A stretch of DNA of 57,120 nucleotides from Actinomycetota bacterium (GCA_027315345.1 DAHUYE010000038.1:1-57120); one strand, 5' to 3'; numbered from the stretch's first letter, positions 25,621 through 34,464 are shown. Numbers and translations: made by a program. Notes: generated from the sequence alone by a model not told the origin.

Positions 25621-26454
25621 ATGCCCGCCATCGAAGTCGTGCTGCTGGGGACCGGCAGTCCCATCCCCGATCCGAACCGGGCCGGCCCGGCCACCTTGGT
25701 GCGAGCGGCCGGCCGCAGCCTGCTGATCGACTGCGGGCGGGGTGTATTGATGAGGACGGCCGCCATCGGCTTGGGCCCCAACCAGCTCCGGGCCACACTG
25801 CTCACCCACCTGCACAGTGACCACCTCACCGACCTGACCGATGTCATCACGACCCGGTGGGTGACCTCCTTTGCCCCGCTCCCCCTTGAGGTGTTCGGCC
25901 CTCCGGGCACCCAGCAGGTGGTAGACGGGATCCTGGCCTCACTGGCACCGGACATCTCCTACCGGCTCGCCCACCACGCCGACCTCAACTGGGAGCCCTC
26001 GGTCACCGTCACCGAACTGACCGCCGGCACGGTGATGGATGAGGACGGCCTGGTGGTGACGGCGGCCCCGACCGACCACCGCCCCGTCGCTCCGACGGTC
26101 GGCTTCCGCTTCGACGCCGGCGGCCACTCCGTAGTGGTGTCCGGTGACACCGTTCCGTGCGAAGGCCTGGATCAGCTGTGCCGCGGGGCCGACGTCCTCG
26201 TATGCACCGTGATCCGGAAGGACATGTTACGGGCCATTGGCCTGCCCCGCCTGGTCGATGTGTGCGACTACCACTCCAGTGTCGAACAGGCCGCCGACAC
26301 GGCCCAGCGGGCCGGGGTGGGACGACTGGTGCTCACCCATTGCGTGCCACCAGTGGCCGAGGGGGCAGAGGAAGAGTGGACCGCTCTGGCAGCAGGGATC
26401 TTCAGCGGTGAGGTGGTGGTGGCCTCCGATCTCGAGCGGGTCGAGGTGGGCTGA
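25621..26454 (+). CDS. MBL-fold metallo-hydrolase (RNase Z/arylsulfatase-like)
   Basis: This 277-residue cytosolic protein has the metal-binding motif THLHSDH. It begins with [20 protein letters not shown], the typical start of the RNase Z-like group. Further metal ligands are in SGDT and the final LTHC. The group includes tRNA 3' processing enzymes, phosphodiesterases and arylsulfatases. The long RNase Z exosite arm is not evident, so true RNase Z function is not certain. ATG at 25621 directly follows an in-frame GTG at 25618. The nearby tRNA-Arg does not encode CCA, but that alone does not link the two. Confidence 0.85.
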   Translation: MPAIEVVLLGTGSPIPDPNRAGPATLVRAAGRSLLIDCGRGVLMRTAAIGLGPNQLRATLLTHLHSDHLTDLTDVITTRWVTSFAPLPLEVFGPPGTQQVVDGILASLAPDISYRLAHHADLNWEPSVTVTELTAGTVMDEDGLVVTAAPTDHRPVAPTVGFRFDAGGHSVVVSGDTVPCEGLDQLCRGADVLVCTVIRKDMLRAIGLPRLVDVCDYHSSVEQAADTAQRAGVGRLVLTHCVPPVAEGAEEEWTALAAGIFSGEVVVASDLERVEVG

Positions 26455-26534
26455 ACACCCAGGTTCTGGGGTCTGGTGGCCGTCGGGCCAGTATCAGCCG
26501 GTCAAGGCCAGCGATTAAGGGGACTCTGCTCTCC

Positions 26535-26549
26535 CTGGGTGACACCCAG
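26535..26549. terminator. Short hairpin between the MBL gene and tRNA-Arg
   Basis: CTGGGT-GAC-ACCCAG forms a perfect 6-bp stem with a 3-nt loop. It lies 80 nt after the MBL gene stop and downstream of the convergent tRNA-Arg. On the plus strand a pyrimidine-rich run (TATCTCTCTTC) follows. It could end transcription from either side. The rest of 26455-26657 shows nothing else recognisable. Confidence 0.35.
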
Positions 26550-26657
26550 TATCTCTCTTCAGGTCGTCCTGGTAGTCGGTCAAAGTCACGTCATAGCTAG
26601 GGCTACATCCCCGGTAGCCGGACCGAATGAGCCGCAAGTGGTCCAAGCCAAGCCAAG

Positions 26658-26730
26658 CGCGCTCGGAGGGACTCGAACCCCCAACCTTCTGATCCGTAGT
26701 CAGATGCTCTATCCGTTGAGCTACGAGCGC
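26658..26730 (-). tRNA. tRNA-Arg (anticodon ACG)
   Basis: The minus strand folds as a 73-nt cloverleaf. The acceptor GCGCTCG pairs with CGAGCGC, the anticodon arm TCTGA-CTACGGA-TCAGA carries ACG, and the T arm has GGTTCGAGTCC. It reads CGU and, after A-to-I editing of the first anticodon base, CGC and CGA. CCA is not encoded. Confidence 0.97.
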
Positions 26731-26865
26731 AGTGTCATCAGGCAGGTGACCTGGGGGTTTACCGCCCTCAGGCCGGTTTGAGACGCTAACACACCGCTCT
26801 TTCAGCAGATTGCTCGACGTAGCAGGAGCTTGGCGCTCGGCGTATTTCTCCCCTTTACGGACGGT

Positions 26866-29730
26866 TTACATAGGGGCGCCGAGCCGGGCCGGCCTCACAT
26901 CAAAGACTGCCGCGGACTCGGCCGGAGCGGGGCGGCCGAGCAGGTAGCCCTGCCCGACGCAGAAGCCCGTATCCCGGGCCAGCTCCAGCTGCTCGGGCGT
27001 CTCGATCCCCTCGGCCACCGCCTCGGCGCCCACGGCTCGGCACAGGTTGCTGATGGTCTCGAGCAGGGCGGCCCCAGAGGGCTCCAGGAACTCGCGGGCC
27101 ACTTTGATCTTGTCCACCGGCAGCTGCCGAAGCCGGTCCAGTATGGAGTACCCCGTACCGAAATCGTCGATGCAGAGCCGGACGCCCCGGTCCCGCAACT
27201 CCTTGAGGACCTCCAGGACGCTCTCGCTGGACACGAGGTTCACCGTCTCGATGATCTCGAGTTCGAGCAGCTCCGGAGCCAGGCCGGCGTTGCCGAGGGC
27301 CGACAGGATGAGGTCGACCAGGGCCCCCGGGTCGGAGAAGTGGAATTCCGAGAGGTTGACCGCCACCGGCACCGGACGGCCGGCCAAAGCTCTGGCCGCG
27401 GCGTCAGCACAGGCGCGATGGACCACGAAGCGGTCTACGTCCCGGATGAGGCCGCGGTCGGCCGCCATCCCCAGGAAGGCACCGGGCAGGATCATGCCCA
27501 TGCGCGGATGGGGCCAGCGCACCAGCGCCTCCAAGGCACTCACCCGGCCCGACTCGAGGTCAACCTCGGGCTGATAGTGCACGGCCAGGCTGTCGGACTC
27601 GAGGGCGCGGACCAAGTCTGACTCGAGACTCAGGTCGGAGCGGCCTCGCTCGGTGCGGTAGGAGGAGAAATGGCGGAAGGCATTGCGACCCTCCCGCTTG
27701 GCCGAGTACATGGCCTCGTCCGCCGCCCCCAGGAGGCTGTCGAGGTCGTCACCGTCACGGGGGTAGACGGCCACTCCGACGCTGACCCGGGCGTAGACAT
27801 CGGCCCCGTCCAATACGAAGGGGCTTTGTAGCGCTTCGATCAGGGAGGCCGCCGCGCCAGCCGCGGCCTCGTCATCGGCGCCGTCGAGCACCACAACGAA
27901 CTCATCCCCGCCGAGACGGGCGACGCAGTCGTTGGCTCGGGTGACCGAGACCAGGCGCTGGGAGACCAGGCGCAACAGCTGGTCTCCGGCGGCATGGCCG
28001 AGGGCGTCGTTGACGGCCTTGAACCCGTCAAGATCACAGAAGAGCAGGGCCATGCTGGTCCCGCTGCGCCGGCAACGCTGGATATCCCGCCGGACGTGCT
28101 CCTCCAGAAGAGCCTGGTTGGCCAGGCCGGTGAGACGGTCATGAAGAGCCTGATGCCTGGTCTGCTCGATGAGAGTGGCCGTAACCAGTGAACTGGCCAC
28201 CTGGTCGGCCAAGCCGGCCATGCGCTCGGCAATGTGGTGGTCGAAGTGATCCTGGGGCGCCTCCCTCCACCCCGCCGCCAGGATCCCGGCAAACTCCCCC
28301 CGAACCATGACCGGAACCAGGGCGTAGGCGGCCACGCCGAACAGGTCGAAGGCCCGCTCCACGACCGGGTCATCATGGCCGAGCCGGTAGAGGCGGGGCC
28401 CGGGATCGGCGACCATGGTGGCCAGCTCGGGGGTGTCGTTACGACTCACGACGTACTCGACCAGCCCCTTCGGGGGCTCGGGGCCGAAGCCGGCCAGGGC
28501 CCGGGTGGTCAGGCGGTCGGAATCGTGGTCGTAGAGGAACACGGCGCCCTTGTCACAACCCACCACGGCCGGTACCAGATCAGCCGCCTGGCGGCACAGC
28601 TGGTCGACCTCAGCGGTGTTGGCCAGGTCCCGAGCCATGTTCAACAACAACGCCGTAGTGTCGGCCCGCTGCCGGGCGTCCTCCAGGGCGGTGGCGCCGT
28701 CGAGGGCGGCGGCAGCCATCTCGGCGTAGGCGGCGAAGAGCTTCTTCTCCGCCTCGAAAAACCCGATGCCCGACGGACCGACGGCCAGGAGGCGGCCGTA
28801 GTGCCGTCGCGAGGAGACCACGTCGACCATCAGCTGCGACGTGGCCGTGCTCGGGGCAGTCCCCAGCAGCAGGGGCACCAGGGCCTCGACCTGCTCGGCG
28901 CCAAGTCCATGGTGATGCACCAACACCGGACCACCCTCTACAGCCCGCACGGCCAGGAGGTAGCCCTGGGCCCGCACCGCGTAGGCGGCACGGGTGGCGA
29001 TCGAGGACAGGACCGAATCGATGTCGTCGGCCGATACGAGGGAGGTGGCGATCGACTGCAGGGCCTCCATCTGAGTGGAGAGGTCCTTGAGTTGGCCTTC
29101 GAGCAGGCGGGTCCGAGCCTCAGTACCCGCCTCGCCCCAACGGACGTAGTAGAGGCAGCGGTCAGCGCCCCGGGTCTGGCATTCCTCCTCCACCACGATG
29201 CCCTGCTCGAGGCCGAAGAGCAGCGGGATCTGCGACAGTTGCCCCGCCACGTAATCGCAGAAGATGGGGTGGCGAGTGAAGCCGGGAAGGCAGCGGGCCG
29301 AGACCCGGGCCCGATCCTCACCGACCTCCACGGCTTCCATGGTCGATATGGCCGCGAATTTCGAGGTCGCCCCGGCGATGTTGCGCAGGACCTCTCCGGG
29401 CGATCCCAGGCTGCGTAGCAGCGCCTCGACCGGGGTACCCGAGTGCTGGCGCAGCGTCTCCTCACCGATGGCCCAGCCCGCCGATGGGTCCCCCGAAACC
29501 TCCACCGCCGCCTCGAAAAGGGCCACGGCCCGGTCGTAGGAGACCCAACCGGCCGGGTCCGAGAGCTCGCCCGCGCTCAGACCGCCGCCGGCCAGTTCCA
29601 GCAGCCGCTCGACGCCCTGGGGGCCGCAGCGGTCCCGGACGAAGCGCACGATGAGGCCGGTGGTGGCGCCGGAGATGTGGCTTCCCTGGGGATCAGGGGA
29701 CCATCTGATGCCGCCGCTCGTCGTGTTCAC
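26866..29730 (-). CDS. Multi-domain GGDEF-EAL sensor protein with V4R-like and GAF domains
   Basis: The 954-residue protein lacks membrane helices. Residues about 15-205 resemble the V4R/HNOB-like small-molecule-binding fold, ending with the Cys-containing signature EECQTRGADRCLYYVRWG. Two GAF-like domains follow (about 225-365 and 370-525), then GGDEF (motif at about 607-611, with a RAND inhibitory site five residues before) and EAL (LEALVRW about 731, DDFGTGYS near 870). Both catalytic motifs are intact, so it could make or degrade c-di-GMP in response to ligands bound by the sensor domains. The ligand is unknown. GTG at 29730 is the start. The V4R match was made by eye. Confidence 0.88.
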   Translation of the reverse strand: MNTTSGGIRWSPDPQGSHISGATTGLIVRFVRDRCGPQGVERLLELAGGGLSAGELSDPAGWVSYDRAVALFEAAVEVSGDPSAGWAIGEETLRQHSGTPVEALLRSLGSPGEVLRNIAGATSKFAAISTMEAVEVGEDRARVSARCLPGFTRHPIFCDYVAGQLSQIPLLFGLEQGIVVEEECQTRGADRCLYYVRWGEAGTEARTRLLEGQLKDLSTQMEALQSIATSLVSADDIDSVLSSIATRAAYAVRAQGYLLAVRAVEGGPVLVHHHGLGAEQVEALVPLLLGTAPSTATSQLMVDVVSSRRHYGRLLAVGPSGIGFFEAEKKLFAAYAEMAAAALDGATALEDARQRADTTALLLNMARDLANTAEVDQLCRQAADLVPAVVGCDKGAVFLYDHDSDRLTTRALAGFGPEPPKGLVEYVVSRNDTPELATMVADPGPRLYRLGHDDPVVERAFDLFGVAAYALVPVMVRGEFAGILAAGWREAPQDHFDHHIAERMAGLADQVASSLVTATLIEQTRHQALHDRLTGLANQALLEEHVRRDIQRCRRSGTSMALLFCDLDGFKAVNDALGHAAGDQLLRLVSQRLVSVTRANDCVARLGGDEFVVVLDGADDEAAAGAAASLIEALQSPFVLDGADVYARVSVGVAVYPRDGDDLDSLLGAADEAMYSAKREGRNAFRHFSSYRTERGRSDLSLESDLVRALESDSLAVHYQPEVDLESGRVSALEALVRWPHPRMGMILPGAFLGMAADRGLIRDVDRFVVHRACADAAARALAGRPVPVAVNLSEFHFSDPGALVDLILSALGNAGLAPELLELEIIETVNLVSSESVLEVLKELRDRGVRLCIDDFGTGYSILDRLRQLPVDKIKVAREFLEPSGAALLETISNLCRAVGAEAVAEGIETPEQLELARDTGFCVGQGYLLGRPAPAESAAVFDVRPARLGAPM

Positions 29731-29892
29731 CCGATCTCCCCGCCTGCGATGCCTGACCCGTCTTTATCGGCGCAAAAGCCCGATTACTGAACCAACTACC
29801 TGAGTCTTACCTGAGTTGGCCCCGGATCCGGATCGACCCACCGCAAGCGAGAGCCAAGCGGCGTCGGTCGGTCGGGTCCTTTCAAGGGGGGG

Positions 29893-30525
29893 TCACCCTC
29901 GAAGAGCCCTGCGCTCCTCGGCGGTGGCGTGCTGATAGGAGCGGTACCGGTGATAGATGGCGAAGGCGATGACCAGGACGGCAGCCAGGCCCAGGATGTA
30001 GCCCGCGTCCTGGAAACCGTGCATGATCGACTGCCAGTGACGGCCTACGCCGTAACCGATGGCGGCCATGCCACCGTCCCAGATCAGCGAGCCGGCGCCG
30101 GTGAGGAGGCCGAAACGCATGAGGGGCACCTCGGCCACGCCCGCCGGCACAGCCACGAAGTTACGGATCACAGGCATCAGGCGGCTGCCGAACACGCCCC
30201 AGCGCTCGTGGCGGTCGTACCAGGCCTCGGCCCGGTCCAGGTCCCGGTGGCTCATGAGGATGTACTTGCCGAAGCGGTCGACAAAGGCTCGGCCCCCGCT
30301 GCGACCGATCGCCCAGCCGATGTAGGCGCCGATGATCTCCCCGGCCACACCAACCGCTACCACCCCGACCAGGTTGAGCTTGCCTTCGGCGGCCAGGACC
30401 CCTCCGAAGCCGAGGGTGAGCTCCGAGGAGGTGGGCACGCAGCAGGACTGAAGGATCGACAGCACGAAGATGGCGGCGTAGCCCCACGTGGTGACGACAT
30501 GGGTGGGATCGAGGAAACCGAGCAT
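29893..30525 (-). CDS. DedA family membrane protein
   Basis: This 210-residue protein has about five hydrophobic segments. It carries the family features of an early acidic residue in PTSSELTLGFGG and the GSRLMPVIRNFVAVPAG segment, a variant of the DedA motif G-R-x-x-P-x-x-R. DedA proteins flip or recycle phospholipids and undecaprenyl phosphate and affect membrane stress tolerance. It is divergent from the two-component cluster, with about 245 nt between them. ATG at 30525 is the start. Confidence 0.9.
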   Translation of the reverse strand: MLGFLDPTHVVTTWGYAAIFVLSILQSCCVPTSSELTLGFGGVLAAEGKLNLVGVVAVGVAGEIIGAYIGWAIGRSGGRAFVDRFGKYILMSHRDLDRAEAWYDRHERWGVFGSRLMPVIRNFVAVPAGVAEVPLMRFGLLTGAGSLIWDGGMAAIGYGVGRHWQSIMHGFQDAGYILGLAAVLVIAFAIYHRYRSYQHATAEERRALRG

Positions 30526-30640
30526 CCGCCCAGGCTAAGGCCGAGCGGCCAGGTAGGGGCGGAGGGGTGATCCCCGGGTGCGGGGCACCGGGAGTGGAAA
30601 GTGGGGTGATGGGCTCCGCCTGTGTGATGACCAGACTGGA

Positions 30641-30665
30641 TGAGAGGATTCTCATGGGAGTCTCA
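30641..30665 (+). promoter_or_regulatory. Predicted response-regulator site, first copy (TGAGA-N4-TCTCA)
   Basis: TGAGAGGATTCTCA (30641-30654) is a palindrome with a 4-nt spacer, followed by a further TCTCA at 30661, 11 bp after the first TCTCA. OmpR-type regulators often bind such direct repeats. It lies about 115 nt before the first gene of the kinase/regulator operon. The same palindrome recurs at 33518 and 37653. Confidence 0.6.
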
Positions 30666-30769
30666 TCTGAGGGTCACGGATGTGGCCGAAAATGATCCGC
30701 CGGGAACTTGATCGACTCGCCAACCGGTGGGCAGGCAGGCGGGTACCCCCGACGACCTGAAGGGGGAAG

Positions 30770-31303
30770 ATGTTGGTCCGGGAGCCATGGATGGGATACA
30801 TCGGGCGGTTCGGCTGGGCGGCGGCGGCCCGGGTGCTCGCCTTGGCCGGGGTGCTAGGGGGTCTGGTGATGGCGGGGATGCTCCTGGCCCCGGCCAGTCC
30901 GATGGCGCCCCGGGTCCCAGCCGCGGTGTTCCTCTCACCGACGTCCACGGGACCGGGCTTCGCACCCTCGGCGGCGGACACGCCGGGAGTGACCGAGGTC
31001 CCGGCCCTTCGTCCGGTGGAGATCTTCGACGACAGCGGCGGGGGATCGGCGGCCAACACTCCTGTCCAGGTGTCCGCCGGAACCGGAGCGGTGCCGAGCG
31101 AGGACAGCACCAGCCCGGCCCCTGCCCGTCCAGTGGCCCCTTCGGAGCCGGCCACCACCGAACCCGGGGCCGCTCCGAGCTCGAGCGAGTCACCGGCCAC
31201 TAGTCCCACCTCCACCAGCACGCCGACCTCGACGGTGCCATCCACCGGGTCTGACTCATCCCCCACCACGGGCGCAGCCGACGCGCCCAGCCGGGACGGC
31301 TGA
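30770..31303 (+). CDS. Membrane-anchored Ser/Thr/Pro-rich protein upstream of the kinase
   Basis: The 177-residue protein has one membrane helix (about residues 18-40). A long extracytosolic part dominated by Ser, Thr, Pro and Ala follows, with no recognisable domain. Near the end stands PTTGAADAPS, which recalls the TTGAS tag of the two small proteins further downstream but lacks the final Ser. It ends 1 nt before the histidine kinase start, so the two are coupled. It could be a wall-spanning partner of the sensor. That function is inference. ATG at 30770 has AGGGGGAAG just before it, and ATG at 30788 is an alternative. Confidence 0.65.
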   Translation: MLVREPWMGYIGRFGWAAAARVLALAGVLGGLVMAGMLLAPASPMAPRVPAAVFLSPTSTGPGFAPSAADTPGVTEVPALRPVEIFDDSGGGSAANTPVQVSAGTGAVPSEDSTSPAPARPVAPSEPATTEPGAAPSSSESPATSPTSTSTPTSTVPSTGSDSSPTTGAADAPSRDG

Positions 31304-31304
31304 G

Positions 31305-32795
31305 TTGGATCGCATCCCCAAGGGGGCGGCGGCGCGCGCCGGGCGGCGCTCCGGTCGGTCCCGGTTGGCAGGGATCCTTCGGCTTCCGGGCACAGCCGGA
31401 CGCCTGATGGTGATCCATGGGCTGATAGTGACCACCGTTCTGGGGGTGGTGTTGTTCCGGGTGGTGGCCGACTTCGGTGTGCACTATCGCCAGAGCGTGG
31501 CCCGGGACCTGAGCGACGAGCTGCTCGAGTTCGGTAATGCCGCCAACAGCAGGCACGCCGCCCCCCTCGCCAGCTTCACCACGTCCTACCTGCGCAGCCA
31601 TGTTCTCTCGAGTGGCCGACTGCTTCTCATCCGGACCGAACTCCAGCCCGCGGAGGGCAGCCCGGGTTCCTCCCAGCTGGTCCGCATTGCTCAGGTCAAG
31701 GCCTGGTTGGTCCACCCCCCGTCGGCCACCACCACCATCACCACTAAAGCCGAGGGGCCGATGCCCGCCTTCTTGATTCTGGCCAGCCCGCTGCGCCAGG
31801 GGTCGACCATCCAAGGGGTGTTCCTGGCTGCCGCCAACCTTTCACCCCTGGCCGAACAGCAGCGCCAGGTTCTGGTCCTGGCCGGCTCCGAGGCCGCAGT
31901 GGCCCTGATGGTGACCCTACTCAGCACCTACTTCCTGCTGAGGCGGGTGTTGCGCACGGTCGGGCGCGTCACCGAGGCGGCTGACGAGATTGCCAGGGGG
32001 GATCTGGAGCACCGGCTGGGCGATCAGGGCTCGCGAGACGAGGTGGGCAAGCTGGTCGCCACTTTCGACACCATGATCGGACGCATATCCAGCGCCATGG
32101 GAGCGCAACGCCAGTTGCTGTCCGACGTCTCTCACCAGCTCCGAACCCCTTTGACCGTGGCTCGAGGGCACCTCGAAGTGCTCGATCGTGGCGATTGCGT
32201 TGACCCCCAAGAGGTCCACGAAACACTAGGAGTGGTGGTCCATGAGCTCGACCACATGCGTTCTCTGGTGGACCGCTTGCTTCTGCTCGGGCGGGCTCTG
32301 GAACCTGACTTCATCGACGCTGAGCCCGTCGACCTGCGGTCGTTCCTGGCCGACCTGTTCGAGGGGGCCCGGGTGCTGGCCGACCGGGATTGGTCCTTGG
32401 GCCCCGCTCCCGACGTCGTGGTTACGATCGACGCCCAGAAGATGCGCGGCGCGCTGCTCAATCTGGTCGACAACGCCGTGGGAGCTACCCGTCCGGGTGA
32501 CCACATCTCCCTGGACGCCTACGACCGGGGGGCCGAGCTAGAGCTGGTGGTGAGCGACAGCGGACGGGGCATGACCGAAGACCAAGTCTCGATGGCCTTC
32601 GTCCGCTTCGCCAGGCCGGGGGCCGTCGAGGCCAGCGGGTCGGGGCTAGGTCTGACCATCGTCAAGGCGGTCACCGAGGGCCACGGCGGCCGGGTGGTGA
32701 TCGACAGCGAGGTGGGCGTGGGATGCCGGGTAGCCATGGTGCTGCCGGCATCCCGGATAGAGCGGGAGGCCCAGATGGCAGGCGAGGGGCCATGA
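31305..32795 (+). CDS. Sensor histidine kinase
   Basis: This 496-residue kinase has two membrane helices (about 30-55 and 185-210) framing an extracytosolic sensor of about 130 residues. HAMP, HisKA and HATPase_c domains follow. The phosphorylated His is H277 in SHQLRTPL. The N box (NLVDNAVGA), G1 (DSGRGM) and G2 (GSGLGLTIV) are present, so it should be active. It follows the anchored protein by 1 nt and overlaps the response regulator by 4 nt. The sensor region has no named domain. The genes it faces suggest redox or electron-acceptor sensing, which is inference. Confidence 0.93.
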   Translation: MDRIPKGAAARAGRRSGRSRLAGILRLPGTAGRLMVIHGLIVTTVLGVVLFRVVADFGVHYRQSVARDLSDELLEFGNAANSRHAAPLASFTTSYLRSHVLSSGRLLLIRTELQPAEGSPGSSQLVRIAQVKAWLVHPPSATTTITTKAEGPMPAFLILASPLRQGSTIQGVFLAAANLSPLAEQQRQVLVLAGSEAAVALMVTLLSTYFLLRRVLRTVGRVTEAADEIARGDLEHRLGDQGSRDEVGKLVATFDTMIGRISSAMGAQRQLLSDVSHQLRTPLTVARGHLEVLDRGDCVDPQEVHETLGVVVHELDHMRSLVDRLLLLGRALEPDFIDAEPVDLRSFLADLFEGARVLADRDWSLGPAPDVVVTIDAQKMRGALLNLVDNAVGATRPGDHISLDAYDRGAELELVVSDSGRGMTEDQVSMAFVRFARPGAVEASGSGLGLTIVKAVTEGHGGRVVIDSEVGVGCRVAMVLPASRIEREAQMAGEGP

Positions 32796-33493
32796 ATGTT
32801 CTGGTGGTGGAGGATGATGCGGGTATCGCCGCTTTCCTGGCCAAGGGCCTGCGGGCGGAGGGGTACGCGGTGACCGTGGCGCCCGACGGGGACCAGGCTC
32901 TGAGCGTGGTAGCCGGGCTGGGGGAGGATCTCGACCTGGTCCTCTTGGATCTGAACCTTCCTGGCTTGAGCGGGTACGAGCTGTTGACCCGCTGGCGGGG
33001 CTCGGGCGTGGCCGCGCCGATCATCGTCCTGACGGCCAGGGATGCGGTGGTCGACAAGGTTCGAGGACTTGATACCGGGGCCACGGACTACGTGACCAAG
33101 CCCTTCGCCTTCGATGAGCTGCTGGCCCGCATCCGGGCGGCGCTACGGACCGCCGAACAGGTCAGCGTCACGCAGTTGGCGGTGGCGGATCTGCGTCTCG
33201 ACCTCCTGGCCAAGGTGGCGTGGCGGGACGGACGCCGCATAGACCTGGCCCCTCGTGAATGGGCCCTGCTGGAGCTCTTCATGCGCAGCCCCACCCAGGT
33301 TCTGTCCCGGACTCAGATCCTCAATCACGTCTGGGACTACAGCTTCGAGCCGGGCAGCAACGTCGTCGACGTTTATGTCAGCTACCTCCGTCGCAAGCTC
33401 AACCGCGCCGGCCTGCGGACATTGCTTCAAACCGTGCGGGGTGCCGGCTACCGCCTGTTGCCCCCTGGGTTCGAAGGGGACGGACCTGTCTGA
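32792..33493 (+). CDS. OmpR/PhoB-family response regulator
   Basis: The 233-residue protein has a receiver domain with the acidic pair near residue 9, the phosphorylated Asp in LVLLDLNLPG and Lys in VTKPFAF. A winged-helix DNA-binding domain follows (RTQILNHVWDYSF, VVDVYVSYLRRKL, GAGYRLLP). The ATG overlaps the kinase stop (ATGA), so frames continuing upstream are not used. It is the obvious partner of the kinase and the best candidate to bind the TGAGA-N4-TCTCA sites at 30641, 33518 and 37653. Confidence 0.95.
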   Translation: MNVLVVEDDAGIAAFLAKGLRAEGYAVTVAPDGDQALSVVAGLGEDLDLVLLDLNLPGLSGYELLTRWRGSGVAAPIIVLTARDAVVDKVRGLDTGATDYVTKPFAFDELLARIRAALRTAEQVSVTQLAVADLRLDLLAKVAWRDGRRIDLAPREWALLELFMRSPTQVLSRTQILNHVWDYSFEPGSNVVDVYVSYLRRKLNRAGLRTLLQTVRGAGYRLLPPGFEGDGPV

Positions 33494-33517
33494 TGCCGGC
33501 CGGCTCTGGGCCGGACG

Positions 33518-33531
33518 TGAGAGGACTCTCA
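33518..33531 (+). promoter_or_regulatory. Predicted response-regulator site, second copy
   Basis: TGAGAGGACTCTCA has the same arms and spacer length as the site at 30641. It sits 25 nt after the regulator stop and about 78 nt before the ATG of the first gene of the flavin/electron-transfer operon. This is a suitable distance for an activator. Confidence 0.65.
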
Positions 33532-33608
33532 TTTACACCTAATGCTGGCCTCATTAGCTACGGACATAGTCGGTTCGGACCGAAGACAACTCTGGGAGGT
33601 CGTCGAAC

Positions 33609-34073
33609 ATGACACCGAAGCGACAGTTGATGATCGGAGCGCTGGCCGCCGGAACCATCGTCGGGGGCACCATGGCTCTCATCGATGCCCCCGGGCCGCC
33701 GGCGGTGGCGGTGCCGGTGGCAGCCAAGATCCCGGCCGCCGGGACCACCGGAGTGGGCAGCGAGCTGGCCAGCCTGCGGTCCGAGGAGGCTTCGCTCCAA
33801 GCCGCCATCCTGGCTGCACGCCAGAAGCTGGCCGACCTGGTGGCCCAGGGAACCCAGGATCAATCGTCCCTGGCCCAGGAGGCCGCGGGGCTCGCCTCCC
33901 GCCAGACCCAGCTGGCCCAGGAGGCCAGCCAGCTCGACTCCGAGCGATCGGCCCTCGAGCAAGAAGCGGCTCAGCTGTCGGCCCGCCAGAGCGTCGCCCC
34001 ACCGGCGCACGCCACCACTGGGGCCAGCGCGGCCGGGTCCTCCGACGATGGGGGTGACGGCGGGGATGGTTGA
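33609..34073 (+). CDS. Membrane-anchored coiled-coil protein ending in a HATTGAS motif (candidate flavin carrier)
   Basis: This 154-residue protein has an N-terminal membrane anchor or signal (IGALAAGTIVGGTMALI). A strongly predicted coiled coil follows (about 50-125, rich in Ala, Gln, Glu, Leu: SLRSEEASLQAAILAAR and later repeats). The tail is PPAHATTGASAAG plus an Asp/Gly end. HATTGAS covers residues 134-140. It resembles the ApbE acceptor motif Dxx(S/T)GA(S/T) except for His in place of Asp. The next gene ends in the same seven residues and ApbE follows. No FMN_bind domain is present. The ATG is preceded by GGGAGG. Extracytosolic flavin carriage is inference. Confidence 0.7.
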   Translation: MTPKRQLMIGALAAGTIVGGTMALIDAPGPPAVAVPVAAKIPAAGTTGVGSELASLRSEEASLQAAILAARQKLADLVAQGTQDQSSLAQEAAGLASRQTQLAQEASQLDSERSALEQEAAQLSARQSVAPPAHATTGASAAGSSDDGGDGGDG

Positions 34074-34464
34074 TGCGGTGGCCCGGGCTCGGCGCCAGCT
34101 GGCCCGGCGGCGGTGGTTGCGCCGGTGGCTGCCGAGCGCCATCGTCACCACGGCGGTGCCCCTGGGGGCGCTCGGTTCCATCGCCTGGGTCTGGCCCCGG
34201 GCCACGACCCCGGTGGTCTCGGGCCGCCCGGTCACCCCCCGGGTCCCGCCGGCCCAGGCGAGCGGGCTGGCCGGCCAAGCCGCCGCCCTGCGGGCGCTGA
34301 GCGCCGCCCTGTCAGCCTCGGAAGCCCAGATCGCCGCCCTTCCCCGCCCGTCCGGGACCACCGGGTCGGTCTCACTGCCGCCTTTGCCCGCCCTACCGCC
34401 CGCCCAGAGCTTCAGCGCCCCGCCGGCCAGCCACGCCACCACCGGAGCATCAGGTGCCCCCTGA
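34066..34464 (+). CDS. Second membrane-anchored protein ending in HATTGAS
   Basis: The 132-residue protein has a very basic N-terminus (RARRQLARRRWLRRW), one membrane helix (about 24-43) and an extracytosolic part with a short predicted coil (GLAGQAAALRALSAALSASEAQIAAL). The tail is Pro-rich and closes with ASHATTGASGAP. HATTGAS is residues 123-129. It matches the upstream gene exactly in protein but uses different codons at four of seven positions. ATG at 34066 overlaps the previous gene by 8 nt, and ATG at 34048 is also possible. Its stop lies inside the start of apbE. It is probably the second flavinylated carrier of the system. Confidence 0.68.
   Translation: MVDAVARARRQLARRRWLRRWLPSAIVTTAVPLGALGSIAWVWPRATTPVVSGRPVTPRVPPAQASGLAGQAAALRALSAALSASEAQIAALPRPSGTTGSVSLPPLPALPPAQSFSAPPASHATTGASGAP

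Noticed and set aside
25621-26454. MBL protein as RNase Z acting on the nearby tRNA-Arg
   Set aside because: The typical exosite arm is not evident, and neighbourhood to a tRNA is no evidence of function.
30560-30592. Inverted repeat CCCGGGTGC...GCACCGGG near the DedA start
   Set aside because: The stem has a mismatch and lies upstream of the divergent DedA and kinase operons. A terminator makes no sense there and no operator function is supported.
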